The position numbers and the translations under genes were made by a program. Shown piece by piece: positions 16,474-25,525 of a DNA stretch of 64,000 bases; position 1 is the stretch's first letter, and each line of letters opens with the position of its first letter. Origin of the DNA: Betaproteobacteria bacterium HGW-Betaproteobacteria-16 (lineage in GTDB: Bacteria; Pseudomonadota; Gammaproteobacteria; Burkholderiales; Burkholderiaceae_C); contig PHCQ01000006.1 of assembly GCA_002840835.1 (NCBI GenBank), positions 1-64,000 of the forward strand, given 5' to 3'. The notes below the pieces were generated by a model. That model was not told where the DNA came from and made no database searches. It saw only the letters and a program-made list of their open reading frames with translations.

Positions 16474-16560
16474 TGGTCTCGATACCAGTGTGGGTGGTGG
16501 TGTACGCACCACGAAAGGCGAGAAGCGGGCGATCCGTGCCGAAACTTGAACGGAACTACC

Positions 16561-17136
16561 TCAGCGCATTGCGCTGGCCGCTGACTCGGGCGTGTGGGCA
16601 TCCAACAGCACACGGCGCGCGCCGTTGAAGCGCTTGTTCCAGTACGAGAGACGCATGTCTTCCATGCGCACATGCGCACCGGCGCGAGGCGAATGGATGA
16701 AGCGGCCTTCGCCCACATAAATGCCGACATGGCTGAAGGCGCGGCGCATGGTGTTGAAGAACACCAGATCGCCCGGCTTGAGGTCGCTGCGGTCGATTTC
16801 CTGCGTTGCTGCGGCCTGCTCATGTGAGCGGCGAGGCAGCACCTTGCCCGCAGATTGCTCATAGACCGCACGCACGAAGCCGCTGCAGTCGAAGCCCGTT
16901 TCATAGCTGTTGCCGCCCCACTTGTAGGGAACGCCTAAAAAAGCCATGGCATTGATCACCAGGCCGGAGGCTTGATCTGAAACCGAAACCCGGGCCTGCT
17001 GCAACTGGTCGCCGAGCCGTGTCATCAGGCCTTTGTCCGCCAGCAGCGCATCCATGTCACCGTAAGTGTCCTGGGCTGGCGCCGCATGCGCTGCGGCCGA
17101 CAGCACCAGCAGGAGAGCAGGAATGCGACGGATCAT
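16561..17136 (-). CDS. NlpC/P60-family cell-wall peptidase, secreted
   Basis: Predicted gamma-D-glutamyl/meso-diaminopimelate endopeptidase acting on peptidoglycan in the periplasm. The 191 residues start with a signal peptide (MIRRIPALLLVLSAAAHAAPA). The catalytic triad is Cys84 in FDCSGFV, His136 in SHVGIYVG and His148 in RFIHSPRAG. It has the WGG motif before the Cys and the PGDLVFF motif, both typical of C40 peptidases. A much longer in-frame reading upstream lacks a signal peptide and is rejected. The shape is similar to E. coli MepS/Spr but without a lipobox. Confidence 0.93.
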   Translation of the reverse strand: MIRRIPALLLVLSAAAHAAPAQDTYGDMDALLADKGLMTRLGDQLQQARVSVSDQASGLVINAMAFLGVPYKWGGNSYETGFDCSGFVRAVYEQSAGKVLPRRSHEQAAATQEIDRSDLKPGDLVFFNTMRRAFSHVGIYVGEGRFIHSPRAGAHVRMEDMRLSYWNKRFNGARRVLLDAHTPESAASAMR

Positions 17137-17392
17137 GGCGGCGAGGGTAGCGGTGTTGAATTGCGAAGTCAAGCGAAGAACGGTCTTCAAGCAATTGATT
17201 CTGTTGAGATTTCCGATACATGGCGCGATTGCGTGCGCAGGCGGTGTCTGCATTTCTTGTGTAACCCGATCAGGTTGCTGGTCTGGTTCTGGGTTCGGTC
17301 CACCCATGTCAGCAGTGCCTCAGGTGCACCAATCGGTGAACTGCTCAGCGAGAATGCGGTTCCCGCAAGACAGAATTGACTAAAGGAATTGC

Positions 17393-17998
17393 ATGTTGTT
17401 GGATGCTGAAGACTCGCAGCTGGTGCTCGTGGATTACCAGGAACGCCTGTTGCCGGCCTTGTCGGAAGGCGCGCAGGCACTGGCCAACGCCGTTCGACTG
17501 GCCCGCATGGCTCAAATGCTGGAAGTGCCGGTGTTGGGTACCGAGCAGAGCCCCGATAAGCTGGGGCCCAATGCGCACGAGCTTCGGTCGTTGTGCCTCA
17601 GGACCTTGCAGAAGACGTCGTTTGGGGCTGTGTCTGATGGCTTGGCCGACTTGCTTCGCCCGGTGGTGAAACAGCAAGGGGGCAATGCGCGCAGCCTTCC
17701 CAAGCATTTGCAGAAGCCTGCCGCTGCTGCGCCTCAGGGGCGACAGACGATTGTGATCGCAGGCTGTGAGGCGCATGTCTGCTTGCTTCAGACGGCGCTG
17801 GAGTTGATTGAGCAGGAATTCGATGTGTGGGTGGTCACCGACGCTTGCGCTTCGCGCACGGACCGTAACCGTGATGCGGCGTTTGATCGCCTGGCCGGTG
17901 CAGGCGCGGAACTGGTGACGACGGAAATGGTGGCATTCGAATGGCTGCGTGGCGCGGATCACCCTTTGTTCCGCGAGGTTCAGGTGCTGATCAAGTAG
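17393..17998 (+). CDS. Isochorismatase-like cysteine hydrolase
   Basis: Small alpha/beta hydrolase of the isochorismatase/nicotinamidase superfamily; the natural substrate is unknown. The 201 residues carry the expected triad: Asp14 in LVLVDYQ, Lys74 in LQKTSFGA, and Cys130 in AGCEAHVCLLQTA. This is the YcaC-like subgroup. An insert around 90-115 (Gly/Ala/Pro-rich, KQQGGNARS...AAAPQG) is unusual. The ATG follows AAAGGA by five bases. It diverges from the NlpC/P60 gene across 256 bases. Confidence 0.9.
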   Translation: MLLDAEDSQLVLVDYQERLLPALSEGAQALANAVRLARMAQMLEVPVLGTEQSPDKLGPNAHELRSLCLRTLQKTSFGAVSDGLADLLRPVVKQQGGNARSLPKHLQKPAAAAPQGRQTIVIAGCEAHVCLLQTALELIEQEFDVWVVTDACASRTDRNRDAAFDRLAGAGAELVTTEMVAFEWLRGADHPLFREVQVLIK

Positions 17999-18186
17999 TT
18001 TTGGAGATTGGTGTGGTTGGCCGATGGCAGTGTCAGCCTGTCGCAAGCCGTGTGCTCATAATTATGAATTCAGATTGAGCCGTTGGTGTGTCGCAGAGGA
18101 CTGCAGCAACGTCGCGAGCGATGTCACCGGATTGTTCCGGGTGCGCAAAGCATGGCTTCATCCGAACTCTGAAACTGGAGACTTTT
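17999..18186 (+). promoter_or_regulatory. prpE upstream region with CATAATTATG palindrome
   Basis: The 188-base gap before prpE contains a perfect 10-bp palindrome CATAATTATG at 18057-18066 in a short A/T-rich patch. It may overlap a -10 element. No further promoter elements are certain. Confidence 0.3.
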
Positions 18187-20088
18187 ATGCACGCTTCCGT
18201 CGGCTACGCCGAATTCCATCGCCGTTCCATCGAAGAGCGCGACGCTTTCTGGGGCGAGCAAGCCGCCTTGGTGGACTGGCACAAGCCTTTCGACCGCGTC
18301 TGCAACTACGACAATCCGCCGTTTGCACGGTGGTTTGAAGGCGGTTTGACCAATCTGTGCCACAACGCGGTGGATCGCCATCTCAAAGACCGTGCGGATC
18401 AAAACGCGTTGATTTTTGTGTCGACCGAGACCGACACCGAGCGCACCTACAGTTTCCGGCAGCTGCACGCTGAAGTGCAGCGCATGGCAGCCATCCTCCG
18501 CGCCGAAGGTGTGAAAAAGGGGGATCGGGTTCTCATCTACATGCCGATGATTCCGGAGGCTGCATTTGCCATGCTTGCCTGCGCCCGCATCGGAGCCATC
18601 CACTCTGTGGTGTTTGGTGGCTTTGCGAGCCACTCACTGGCAAGCCGAATTGAAGACGCGACACCGGTGACCATCGTCAGCGCAGACGCCGGCTCTCGCA
18701 ACGGCAAGGTGGTGCCTTACAAGCCGTTGCTCGACGAGGCCATCGCGCTTTCCGTGCACAAGCCCACCTCTGTGCTGATGGTGGACCGAGGCCTGGCACC
18801 CTTCACATCGGTTCCTGGGCGAGATGTGGACTATGCAAGTGCGCGGCAGCTTCATCTGGATGAGAAAGTCGATTGCGAATGGGTCGATGCCACCCACCCT
18901 AGCTACACCCTCTACACCAGTGGCACCACCGGTAAGCCCAAGGGCGTGCAGCGGGACACGGGGGGTTATGCCGTCGCCCTGGCCGCGTCCATGAAGCACA
19001 TTTACATGGGTGAACCGGGCGAAACCTATTTTTCCACCAGCGATATCGGTTGGGTGGTGGGTCACAGCTACATCATTTACGGCCCTTTGATTGCGGGCAT
19101 GGCCACCATCATGTATGAAGGTTTGCCCATCCGGCCGGATGCGGGCATCTGGTGGAGCCTCGTAGAGAAGTACAAGGTCTCGGTCATGTTCAGCGCGCCC
19201 ACTGCCGTGCGCGTGCTGAAGAAATACGATGCCGCGCTGATCAACAAACACGATCTTTCGAGTCTGAAGGCGTTGTTTCTGGCAGGCGAGCCGCTGGATG
19301 AACCGACCGCCAAATGGATCGCTGAAGCACTGGGCAAACCCATCATTGACAACTACTGGCAGACCGAGACCGGCTGGCCCATCCTGTCGATCTGCAACGG
19401 TGTTGAGAAAGCGCCCACCAAGTTCGGCTCGCCAGGCAAGGCCGTGTATGGGTACAACGTCAAGCTGCTCGACGATCAAACCGGTGAAGAACTCGTGGGC
19501 GGCAACCAAAAGGGCGTGGTGGCCATTGAGGGTCCGCTGCCGCCAGGGTGCATGCAAACGGTCTGGCAGGACGATGAGCGTTTTGTCAAAACCTATTGGT
19601 CCAGCGTCCCCGGTCGCATGGTCTACAGTACCTTTGACTGGGGCATCCGTGATGAAGAGGGCTACTACTTCATCCTCGGGCGAACCGACGACGTGATCAA
19701 CGTGGCGGGGCACCGCCTGGGGACCAGGGAAATCGAAGAAAGCATTTCCAGTCATCCTCGGATCGCCGAAGTGGCTGTGGTGGGCGTGGCTGATCAACTG
19801 AAGGGGCAGGTGGCCATGGCGTTTGCCGTGGTCAGGGACGCGAGCTTGTTGACCGACGACGCTGCCAAGCTGAAGCTGGAAGGCGAGGTCATGAAGCTGG
19901 TGGACGAGCAATTGGGCGCGGTGGCGCGTCCGTCCAGGGTGCGGTTTGTGAGCCTCCTGCCCAAGACCCGTAGCGGCAAGATGTTGCGCAGAGCCATCCA
20001 GGCGGTGTGCGAGGGCAGGGACCCGGGCGACCTCACCACCATGGACGACCCGTCGGCGTTGCAACAGATCAAGGATCTGTTGGGATAA
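18187..20088 (+). CDS. prpE: Propionate--CoA ligase (acetyl-CoA synthetase family)
   Basis: Activates propionate (and acetate less well) to the acyl-CoA through an acyl-adenylate. The 633 residues start MHASVGYAEFHRRSIEERDA. They carry the ANL motif TLYTSGTTGKPKGVQRDTGG (about 240-260), the GETYFSTSDIGWVVGHSYI region, YWQTETGWPI, and the catalytic Lys in PKTRSGKMLRR near the C-terminus. Length and the N-terminal ACAS_N segment agree with PrpE (about 628) rather than Acs (about 650). GGAG lies seven bases before the ATG. No other prp genes adjoin. An acetyl-CoA synthetase function is the alternative. Confidence 0.9.
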   Translation: MHASVGYAEFHRRSIEERDAFWGEQAALVDWHKPFDRVCNYDNPPFARWFEGGLTNLCHNAVDRHLKDRADQNALIFVSTETDTERTYSFRQLHAEVQRMAAILRAEGVKKGDRVLIYMPMIPEAAFAMLACARIGAIHSVVFGGFASHSLASRIEDATPVTIVSADAGSRNGKVVPYKPLLDEAIALSVHKPTSVLMVDRGLAPFTSVPGRDVDYASARQLHLDEKVDCEWVDATHPSYTLYTSGTTGKPKGVQRDTGGYAVALAASMKHIYMGEPGETYFSTSDIGWVVGHSYIIYGPLIAGMATIMYEGLPIRPDAGIWWSLVEKYKVSVMFSAPTAVRVLKKYDAALINKHDLSSLKALFLAGEPLDEPTAKWIAEALGKPIIDNYWQTETGWPILSICNGVEKAPTKFGSPGKAVYGYNVKLLDDQTGEELVGGNQKGVVAIEGPLPPGCMQTVWQDDERFVKTYWSSVPGRMVYSTFDWGIRDEEGYYFILGRTDDVINVAGHRLGTREIEESISSHPRIAEVAVVGVADQLKGQVAMAFAVVRDASLLTDDAAKLKLEGEVMKLVDEQLGAVARPSRVRFVSLLPKTRSGKMLRRAIQAVCEGRDPGDLTTMDDPSALQQIKDLLG

Positions 20089-20271
20089 GACGGCGAGGTG
20101 ATCGCAAACGGCAGCCTTGCGGCCTTGATGCCGCTGGCGGCCGTTGATCGAAAGCGCCGGGTGAGTGCCCAGCGCCAGGGATGGCCTCGTCCTGAGTGCT
20201 GTAAACCCCTTGGACGGCGCCGGATGTAGTCAGTATGATCCATGCTTATATTCACAAAGGTGATGCCTGCC

Positions 20272-20646
20272 ATGGAACAGATGATCGAAACTGGCGCCAA
20301 TGTCGAAAAAGCCCGTGTGTTCGAACTGGCTGCGGAGTTGTTCGGTGTGCTCGCCACACCCATGCGGCTTCGCGTGCTCAGCGCGCTCTGCGACAAGGAA
20401 AAATCGGTGTCGCAACTGCTGCAGGAGATCGACACCACGCAGCCCAATCTTTCTCAGCATTTGAACCTTCTCTACAGGGCTGGCGTACTCGCCAAGCGCA
20501 AGGAAGGCACCCAGGTGATCTACCGGGTTCAGAGCGAGCAGGCCGTCACGCTGTGTCGAACCGTGTGCACCCAGATCGCAATCGAGATGGACGAACCCAG
20601 CTCTGTTCCCGCTTCCCAGAGGCTTTCGCCAAGAGTGGCTTCCTGA
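20272..20646 (+). CDS. ArsR/SmtB-family regulator, SqrR/BigR-like
   Basis: Winged-helix repressor of 124 residues with recognition helix QPNLSQHLNLLYRAGVLAKR and wing EGTQVIYRV. It lacks the CxC metal motif of ArsR/SmtB proteins. It has Cys40 in SALCDKE and Cys95/Cys99 in TLCRTVC, the pattern of the persulfide-sensing SqrR/BigR/YgaV group, which uses one Cys in helix 2 and one in helix 5. Sulfur or redox sensing is inferred from this placement. The ATG at 20272 sits seven bases after AAAGGTGAT, which matches the 16S tail; an ATG 10 codons upstream is possible. It precedes the sucA operon. Confidence 0.85.
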   Translation: MEQMIETGANVEKARVFELAAELFGVLATPMRLRVLSALCDKEKSVSQLLQEIDTTQPNLSQHLNLLYRAGVLAKRKEGTQVIYRVQSEQAVTLCRTVCTQIAIEMDEPSSVPASQRLSPRVAS

Positions 20647-20860
20647 GCCAACCGATGGGCCGCGCGGTCGGGTTTGTGTTGCAGGTCGCACGACAAAAAG
20701 GCTGATTTCCTTCCGCATGCCGGCCCCAAAGACCAGTTTTTCTCCCTGACCTCTCGTTGCGGTGGCACAATCGCCGATTGCAGTCAGGTCCTTCCACAGT
20801 CACTGTCGCATCCGCCAAACGGTTCAGCCGTGTCGCGGAAGGTTTTTCTAACCAGCTAAT

Positions 20861-20883
20861 GTTTCCCCAAGGGAAACGGAGGT
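20861..20883 (+). promoter_or_regulatory. Hairpin next to the sucA ribosome-binding site
   Basis: GTTTCCC (20861-20867) and GGGAAAC (20871-20877) form a 7-bp stem with loop CAA. GGAGGT (20878-20883) follows immediately, ten bases before the sucA ATG. The stem may keep the ribosome site exposed or slow upstream RNA decay. Confidence 0.5.
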
Positions 20884-20893
20884 CAGCGGATTC

Positions 20894-23785
20894 ATGAGCG
20901 ATACCCAATCGAATGGGGGCAACGTCTATGTTGCCTACAACAACAACTCCTACCTGTTTGGCGGCAATGCGCCCTACGTGGAGGAGATGTACGAAAACTA
21001 CCTGGAAAATCCCGGTAGCGTGACCGAAAACTGGCGCAGCTACTTCGACGCGCTCCAGAATGTCCCCGCAGTCGACGGCACCAATGCCCGCGACGTGCCT
21101 CACCTCCCCGTTGTCAATGCCTTCGCAGAGCGCGCCAAGCAGGGTGGCACCAAGGTGGTCATCGCCGCCGGCGCCGATTCCGACCTGGGTCGCAAGCGCG
21201 TCGCCGTACAGCAACTGATCGCTGCCTACCGCAACGTGGGCGCCCGCTGGGCCGATCTCGACCCCCTCAAGCGCGCCGAGCGCGACCGCATTCCCGAGCT
21301 GGACCCGTCGTTTTACGGGTTTGCCGACGCCGACTTCGAAACGGTGTTCAACACCAGCAACACATTTTTCGGCAAGGAAGTCATGTCCTTGCGCGATCTG
21401 CTCAACGCCCTTCGCGAGACCTACTGTGGCTCCATCGGCGCGGAGTACATGTACATCACCGACCAGAACCAGAAGCGCTGGTGGCAGGAAAAGCTGGAAT
21501 CCATCCGTTCCAAGCCTTCCTTCAACGCCGAAGAGAAGAAGCACATCCTGGACCGCTTGACCGCTGCCGAGGGTCTGGAGCGTTTCCTGCACACCAAGTA
21601 CGTGGGCCAGAAACGGTTTTCGCTTGAAGGTGGCGAGAGCTTCATCGCCTCCATGGACGAGCTCATCCGCACCGGCGGGAGCGCGGGCCTGCAGGAAATC
21701 GTGATCGGCATGGCCCATCGTGGCCGCCTGAACGTGCTGGTCAACACCCTGGGCAAGATGCCCAAGGACCTGTTCGCCGAATTCGACCACACCGCCCCTG
21801 AAGACCTGCCGGCCGGTGACGTGAAGTACCACCAGGGTTTCAGCTCCGACGTCTCCACCCCCGGCGGCCCGGTGCACCTCACGCTGGCGTTCAACCCGTC
21901 CCACCTCGAGATCGTCAATCCCGTGGTGGAAGGTTCGGTGCGCGCCCGGATGGACCGCCGCGGCGACCCGCTGGGCAAGCAGGTGCTTCCCGTGCAGGTG
22001 CACGGAGATGCCGCTTTTGCGGGGCAGGGCGTGGTCATGGAAACCCTGGCGCTGGCCGAAACGCGCGGTTATTCCACCGGCGGCACCGTGCACCTGGTGA
22101 TCAACAACCAGATCGGTTTCACCACCTCTGACCCGCGCGACAGCCGCTCCACGCTCTACTGCACCGATATTGTCAAGATGATCGAAGCGCCCGTGCTGCA
22201 CGTCAACGGAGACGATCCCGAGGCGGTGGTGCTGGCCACCCGTCTGGCACTGGAGTTCCGCCTTACCTTCCAGAAGGACGTGGTGGTCGACATTGTCTGT
22301 TTCCGCAAGCTGGGCCACAACGAGCAGGACACTCCCAGCCTGACCCAGCCGCTGATGTACAAGAAGATTGCGGCCCACCCCGGTACCCGCAAGCTCTACG
22401 CAGACAAGCTCGCTGCGCAGGGCATGGGCGAGACGCTGGGCGATGACATGGTCAAGGCTTACCGCGCCGCGCTCGACGCAGGCCGGCACACCGTGGACCC
22501 CGTGCTCACCAACTTCAAGAGCAAGTACGCGGTGGACTGGTCTCCATTCCTGGGCAAGAAGTGGACCGACGCCGCCGACACAGCCGTTCCCATGGCCGAG
22601 TGGAAGCGCCTGGCCGATCGCCTGACCTCGTTGCCTGAAAGCATCAACCCGCATCAGCTGGTGAAAAAGGTGTATGCCGACCGAGCAGCCATGGGCCGGG
22701 GCGACATTCCGGTGGACTGGGGCATGGGCGAGCACATGGCCTTTGCCTCACTGGTGGCCAGCGGGTTCCCGGTGCGCTTGTCGGGTGAAGACTGCGGCCG
22801 CGGCACGTTCACCCATCGCCATGCCGTGATCCACGACCAGGGCCGTGAGAAGTACGACGAGGGCACCTACATTCCCCTGCAGAACGTGGCCGACAACCAG
22901 GCACCGTTCGTGGTGATCGACTCGATCCTGTCGGAAGAGGCGGTGCTCGGCTTCGAATACGGCTATGCCTCGAACGACCCGAACACCCTGGTGATCTGGG
23001 AGGCGCAGTTCGGTGACTTTGCCAACGGCGCACAGGTCGTGATCGACCAGTTCATCGCTTCCGGAGAGGTGAAATGGGGCCGCGTCAACGGCATCACGCT
23101 GATGCTGCCGCACGGCTACGAAGGCCAGGGTCCGGAACACAGTTCGGCTCGCGTGGAGCGTTTCATGCAGCTGGCAGCCGACACCAACATGCAGATCGTG
23201 CAGCCCACCACGGCCAGCCAGATCTTCCATGTGCTGCGCCGCCAGATGGTGCGCAACCTGCGCAAGCCACTGATCATCTTCACGCCGAAGTCGCTGCTGC
23301 GCAACAAGGACGCCACGTCGCCACTGTCCGAGTTCACCAAGGGCAGCTTCCAGACCGTGATTCCTGAGCAGGACGCAGCGGTGATCAAGAAGGCCGACAA
23401 GGTCAAGCGGATCATCTGCTGCTCTGGCAAGGTTTACTACGACCTGGTGAAGAAGCGCGAGGAGAAGGGCGCGGACGACGTGGTGATCTTGCGCGTGGAA
23501 CAGCTGTACCCGTTCCCGCACAAGGTGTTTGGCGCTGAAGTCCGCAAGTACCCCAACGCCACCGACATCGTCTGGTGCCAGGACGAGCCCCAGAACCAGG
23601 GTGCCTGGTTCTTCGTGCAGCACTACATCCACGAAAACATGCTTGAAGGCCAGAAGCTCGGCTATGCCGGTCGGGTGGCATCGGCTTCGCCTGCGGTGGG
23701 CTATGCCCATCTCCACCAGGAGCAGCAGAAGACGCTGATCGAAGCCGCATTCAGCAAGCTCAAGGGCTTCATCCTCACGAAATGA
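20894..23785 (+). CDS. sucA: 2-oxoglutarate dehydrogenase E1 component
   Basis: Thiamine-diphosphate-dependent decarboxylase of the 2-oxoglutarate dehydrogenase complex in the TCA cycle. The 963 residues start MSDTQSNGGNVYVAYNNNSY. The N-terminal segment has NAPYVEEMYENYLENPGSVT, which in this family contacts E2. The core has the HRGRLNVLVN motif, the ThDP site around GDAAFAGQGVV, and a transketolase-like C-terminal half. Length is close to E. coli SucA (933). It starts the sucA-sucB-(SHOCT/PspC)-lpdA operon. Its 247-base upstream region holds a hairpin beside the ribosome site. Confidence 0.97.
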   Translation: MSDTQSNGGNVYVAYNNNSYLFGGNAPYVEEMYENYLENPGSVTENWRSYFDALQNVPAVDGTNARDVPHLPVVNAFAERAKQGGTKVVIAAGADSDLGRKRVAVQQLIAAYRNVGARWADLDPLKRAERDRIPELDPSFYGFADADFETVFNTSNTFFGKEVMSLRDLLNALRETYCGSIGAEYMYITDQNQKRWWQEKLESIRSKPSFNAEEKKHILDRLTAAEGLERFLHTKYVGQKRFSLEGGESFIASMDELIRTGGSAGLQEIVIGMAHRGRLNVLVNTLGKMPKDLFAEFDHTAPEDLPAGDVKYHQGFSSDVSTPGGPVHLTLAFNPSHLEIVNPVVEGSVRARMDRRGDPLGKQVLPVQVHGDAAFAGQGVVMETLALAETRGYSTGGTVHLVINNQIGFTTSDPRDSRSTLYCTDIVKMIEAPVLHVNGDDPEAVVLATRLALEFRLTFQKDVVVDIVCFRKLGHNEQDTPSLTQPLMYKKIAAHPGTRKLYADKLAAQGMGETLGDDMVKAYRAALDAGRHTVDPVLTNFKSKYAVDWSPFLGKKWTDAADTAVPMAEWKRLADRLTSLPESINPHQLVKKVYADRAAMGRGDIPVDWGMGEHMAFASLVASGFPVRLSGEDCGRGTFTHRHAVIHDQGREKYDEGTYIPLQNVADNQAPFVVIDSILSEEAVLGFEYGYASNDPNTLVIWEAQFGDFANGAQVVIDQFIASGEVKWGRVNGITLMLPHGYEGQGPEHSSARVERFMQLAADTNMQIVQPTTASQIFHVLRRQMVRNLRKPLIIFTPKSLLRNKDATSPLSEFTKGSFQTVIPEQDAAVIKKADKVKRIICCSGKVYYDLVKKREEKGADDVVILRVEQLYPFPHKVFGAEVRKYPNATDIVWCQDEPQNQGAWFFVQHYIHENMLEGQKLGYAGRVASASPAVGYAHLHQEQQKTLIEAAFSKLKGFILTK

Positions 23786-23880
23786 TCTGTGACAGGGAGG
23801 GAGATGTCGGGTGTGCCGGTCCAGGACCAGGCTACCGAAGCTTCCTCCCCTGACGCGCAAACGCAATACCAGGAAAGAAA

Positions 23881-25152
23881 ATGGCAATCGTAGAAGTCAA
23901 GGTTCCCCAGTTGTCCGAATCGGTGGCAGAAGCCACCTTGTTGCAATGGAAGAAAAAGGCAGGTGAAGCAGTCGCGGCTGACGAAATCCTGATCGAGATC
24001 GAGACCGACAAGGTCGTGCTTGAAGTTCCAGCGCCCGCTGCCGGCGTGCTCGTGGAACTGGTGCAGGTGGATGGCGCCACCGTGGCTGCCGAACAGCTGA
24101 TCGCCCGTATTGACACCGAAGCAGTGGCTGGCGCCGGTGCTTCGGCGTCGCCTGCCGCACCTGCCGCTGCCCCCATTGCTGCGGCGCCTGTTGCGGCTGC
24201 TGCTGCTTCTACGTCCAAGGCAGGTGTGGCCATGCCCGCCGCAGCCAAGCTGATGGCCGACAACAACCTGGCCGCCGGTTCGGTCAGCGGCACCGGAAAA
24301 GACGGTCGCGTTACCAAGGGCGACGTGCTCTCGGCAGTGGCTGGCGGTGCTGCAGCGCCCAAGGCTACCGTGGCCGCGCCCGTGGCAATCCCGACCGGCG
24401 CGCCATCGAAAGTGCTGCCTCAGGTGGCTGTGGTGGCGCCGGATCTGGGCGACCGCCCTGAAGAGCGCGTGCCGATGACCCGTCTGCGTGCACGGGTCGC
24501 CGAGCGCCTGCTCCAGTCGCAATCGACGAACGCCATCCTGACCACCTTCAACGAAATCAACATGGCCCCGGTCATGGAGATGCGCAAGCGCATGCAGGAG
24601 CGTTTCGAGAAAGAGCATGGCGTCAAGCTGGGCTTCATGAGCTTCTTTGTGAAGGCGGCGGTGCACGCCCTCAAGAAGTTCCCGATCCTCAACGCCTCGG
24701 TCGATGGCAACGACATCGTCTACCACGGCTACTTCGACATCGGCATCGCGGTGGGTTCACCCCGCGGTCTGGTGGTGCCCATTCTGCGCAATGCCGACCA
24801 GATGAGCTTCGCCGACATCGAGAAAAAGATTGCCGAATTCGGCCAGAAGGCCAAGGACGGCAAGCTGGGTATTGATGACATGACCGGTGGCACCTTCTCC
24901 ATTTCCAACGGGGGCACCTTCGGCTCGATGATGTCCACACCCATCATCAACCCGCCGCAGTCGGCCATCCTCGGGGTGCACGCCACCAAGGAACGTGCCA
25001 TGGTGGAGAACGGCCAGGTGGTGGTGCGCCCGATGAACTACTTCGCCATGTCCTACGACCACCGCATCATCGATGGCCGCGAGGCTGTGCTCGGCCTGGT
25101 GGCCATGAAGGAAGCGCTGGAAGATCCTGCGCGCCTGCTGTTCGATATCTGA
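23881..25152 (+). CDS. sucB: 2-oxoglutarate dehydrogenase E2 (dihydrolipoyl succinyltransferase)
   Basis: Core acyltransferase that passes the succinyl group to CoA. The 423 residues have one lipoyl domain with the modified Lys in [11 protein letters not shown] (about 40-50), an Ala/Pro-rich hinge (about 85-110), a peripheral-subunit-binding domain around [20 protein letters not shown], and a catalytic domain with [13 protein letters not shown] near the C-terminus. AGGA is six bases before the ATG. It sits between the E1 and E3 genes, confirming the complex. Confidence 0.97.
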   Translation: MAIVEVKVPQLSESVAEATLLQWKKKAGEAVAADEILIEIETDKVVLEVPAPAAGVLVELVQVDGATVAAEQLIARIDTEAVAGAGASASPAAPAAAPIAAAPVAAAAASTSKAGVAMPAAAKLMADNNLAAGSVSGTGKDGRVTKGDVLSAVAGGAAAPKATVAAPVAIPTGAPSKVLPQVAVVAPDLGDRPEERVPMTRLRARVAERLLQSQSTNAILTTFNEINMAPVMEMRKRMQERFEKEHGVKLGFMSFFVKAAVHALKKFPILNASVDGNDIVYHGYFDIGIAVGSPRGLVVPILRNADQMSFADIEKKIAEFGQKAKDGKLGIDDMTGGTFSISNGGTFGSMMSTPIINPPQSAILGVHATKERAMVENGQVVVRPMNYFAMSYDHRIIDGREAVLGLVAMKEALEDPARLLFDI

Positions 25153-25174
25153 TATCAACCAAGGCGCTTTGACC

Positions 25175-25495
25175 ATGTCTCTGGCAGACGAACTCCTGAA
25201 GCTTGAACAGCTCCGCGAACGCGGAAGCCTGTCTGTGGAAGAGTTTGAGCGGGCAAAAACCCGTTTGCTGGAGATGAGGTCGACGCCACAGAATCCTTCG
25301 CAACTGGCGCAGTCACTCAACAGCCTGCGCCGCTCCCGTACCGACAAGTGGATCGCTGGTGTGTGTGGCGGGCTCGCCGCCGCCACCGGCGCAGACGCCT
25401 GGATATGGCGCTTGCTGCTGTCTGTGCTGTTTTTTGCAGGAGGTACGGGGCTGGTCCTCTACATCCTGCTGTGGATCTTCGTGCCCGCTGAATGA
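25175..25495 (+). CDS. SHOCT-PspC domain membrane protein
   Basis: A 106-residue small membrane protein of unknown role. Residues about 5-33 (LLKLEQLRERGSLSVEEFER) are a SHOCT short helical domain, which often mediates oligomerisation. Residues about 48-105 form a PspC domain with KWIAGVCGGLAAATG and two hydrophobic segments (WIWRLLLSVLFFAGGTG, LVLYILLWIFVP). It lies within the suc operon, 22 bases after sucB and 30 before lpdA. A membrane-stress or envelope-anchoring link is possible, but nothing here proves it. The start is ATG; a TTG two codons earlier is less likely. Confidence 0.9.
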   Translation: MSLADELLKLEQLRERGSLSVEEFERAKTRLLEMRSTPQNPSQLAQSLNSLRRSRTDKWIAGVCGGLAAATGADAWIWRLLLSVLFFAGGTGLVLYILLWIFVPAE

Positions 25496-25525
25496 TTGCG
25501 GCGTGCACCAACCGAGAGTTTGAAC

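Noticed and set aside
16561-17307. Longer NlpC/P60 reading with 57 extra residues
   Set aside because: The extra residues lack a signal peptide; a normal signal peptide starts at MIRRIPALLL.
20546-22735. 729-residue frame opposite sucA
   Set aside because: A GC-rich shadow of sucA, with no recognisable domains and no ribosome site.
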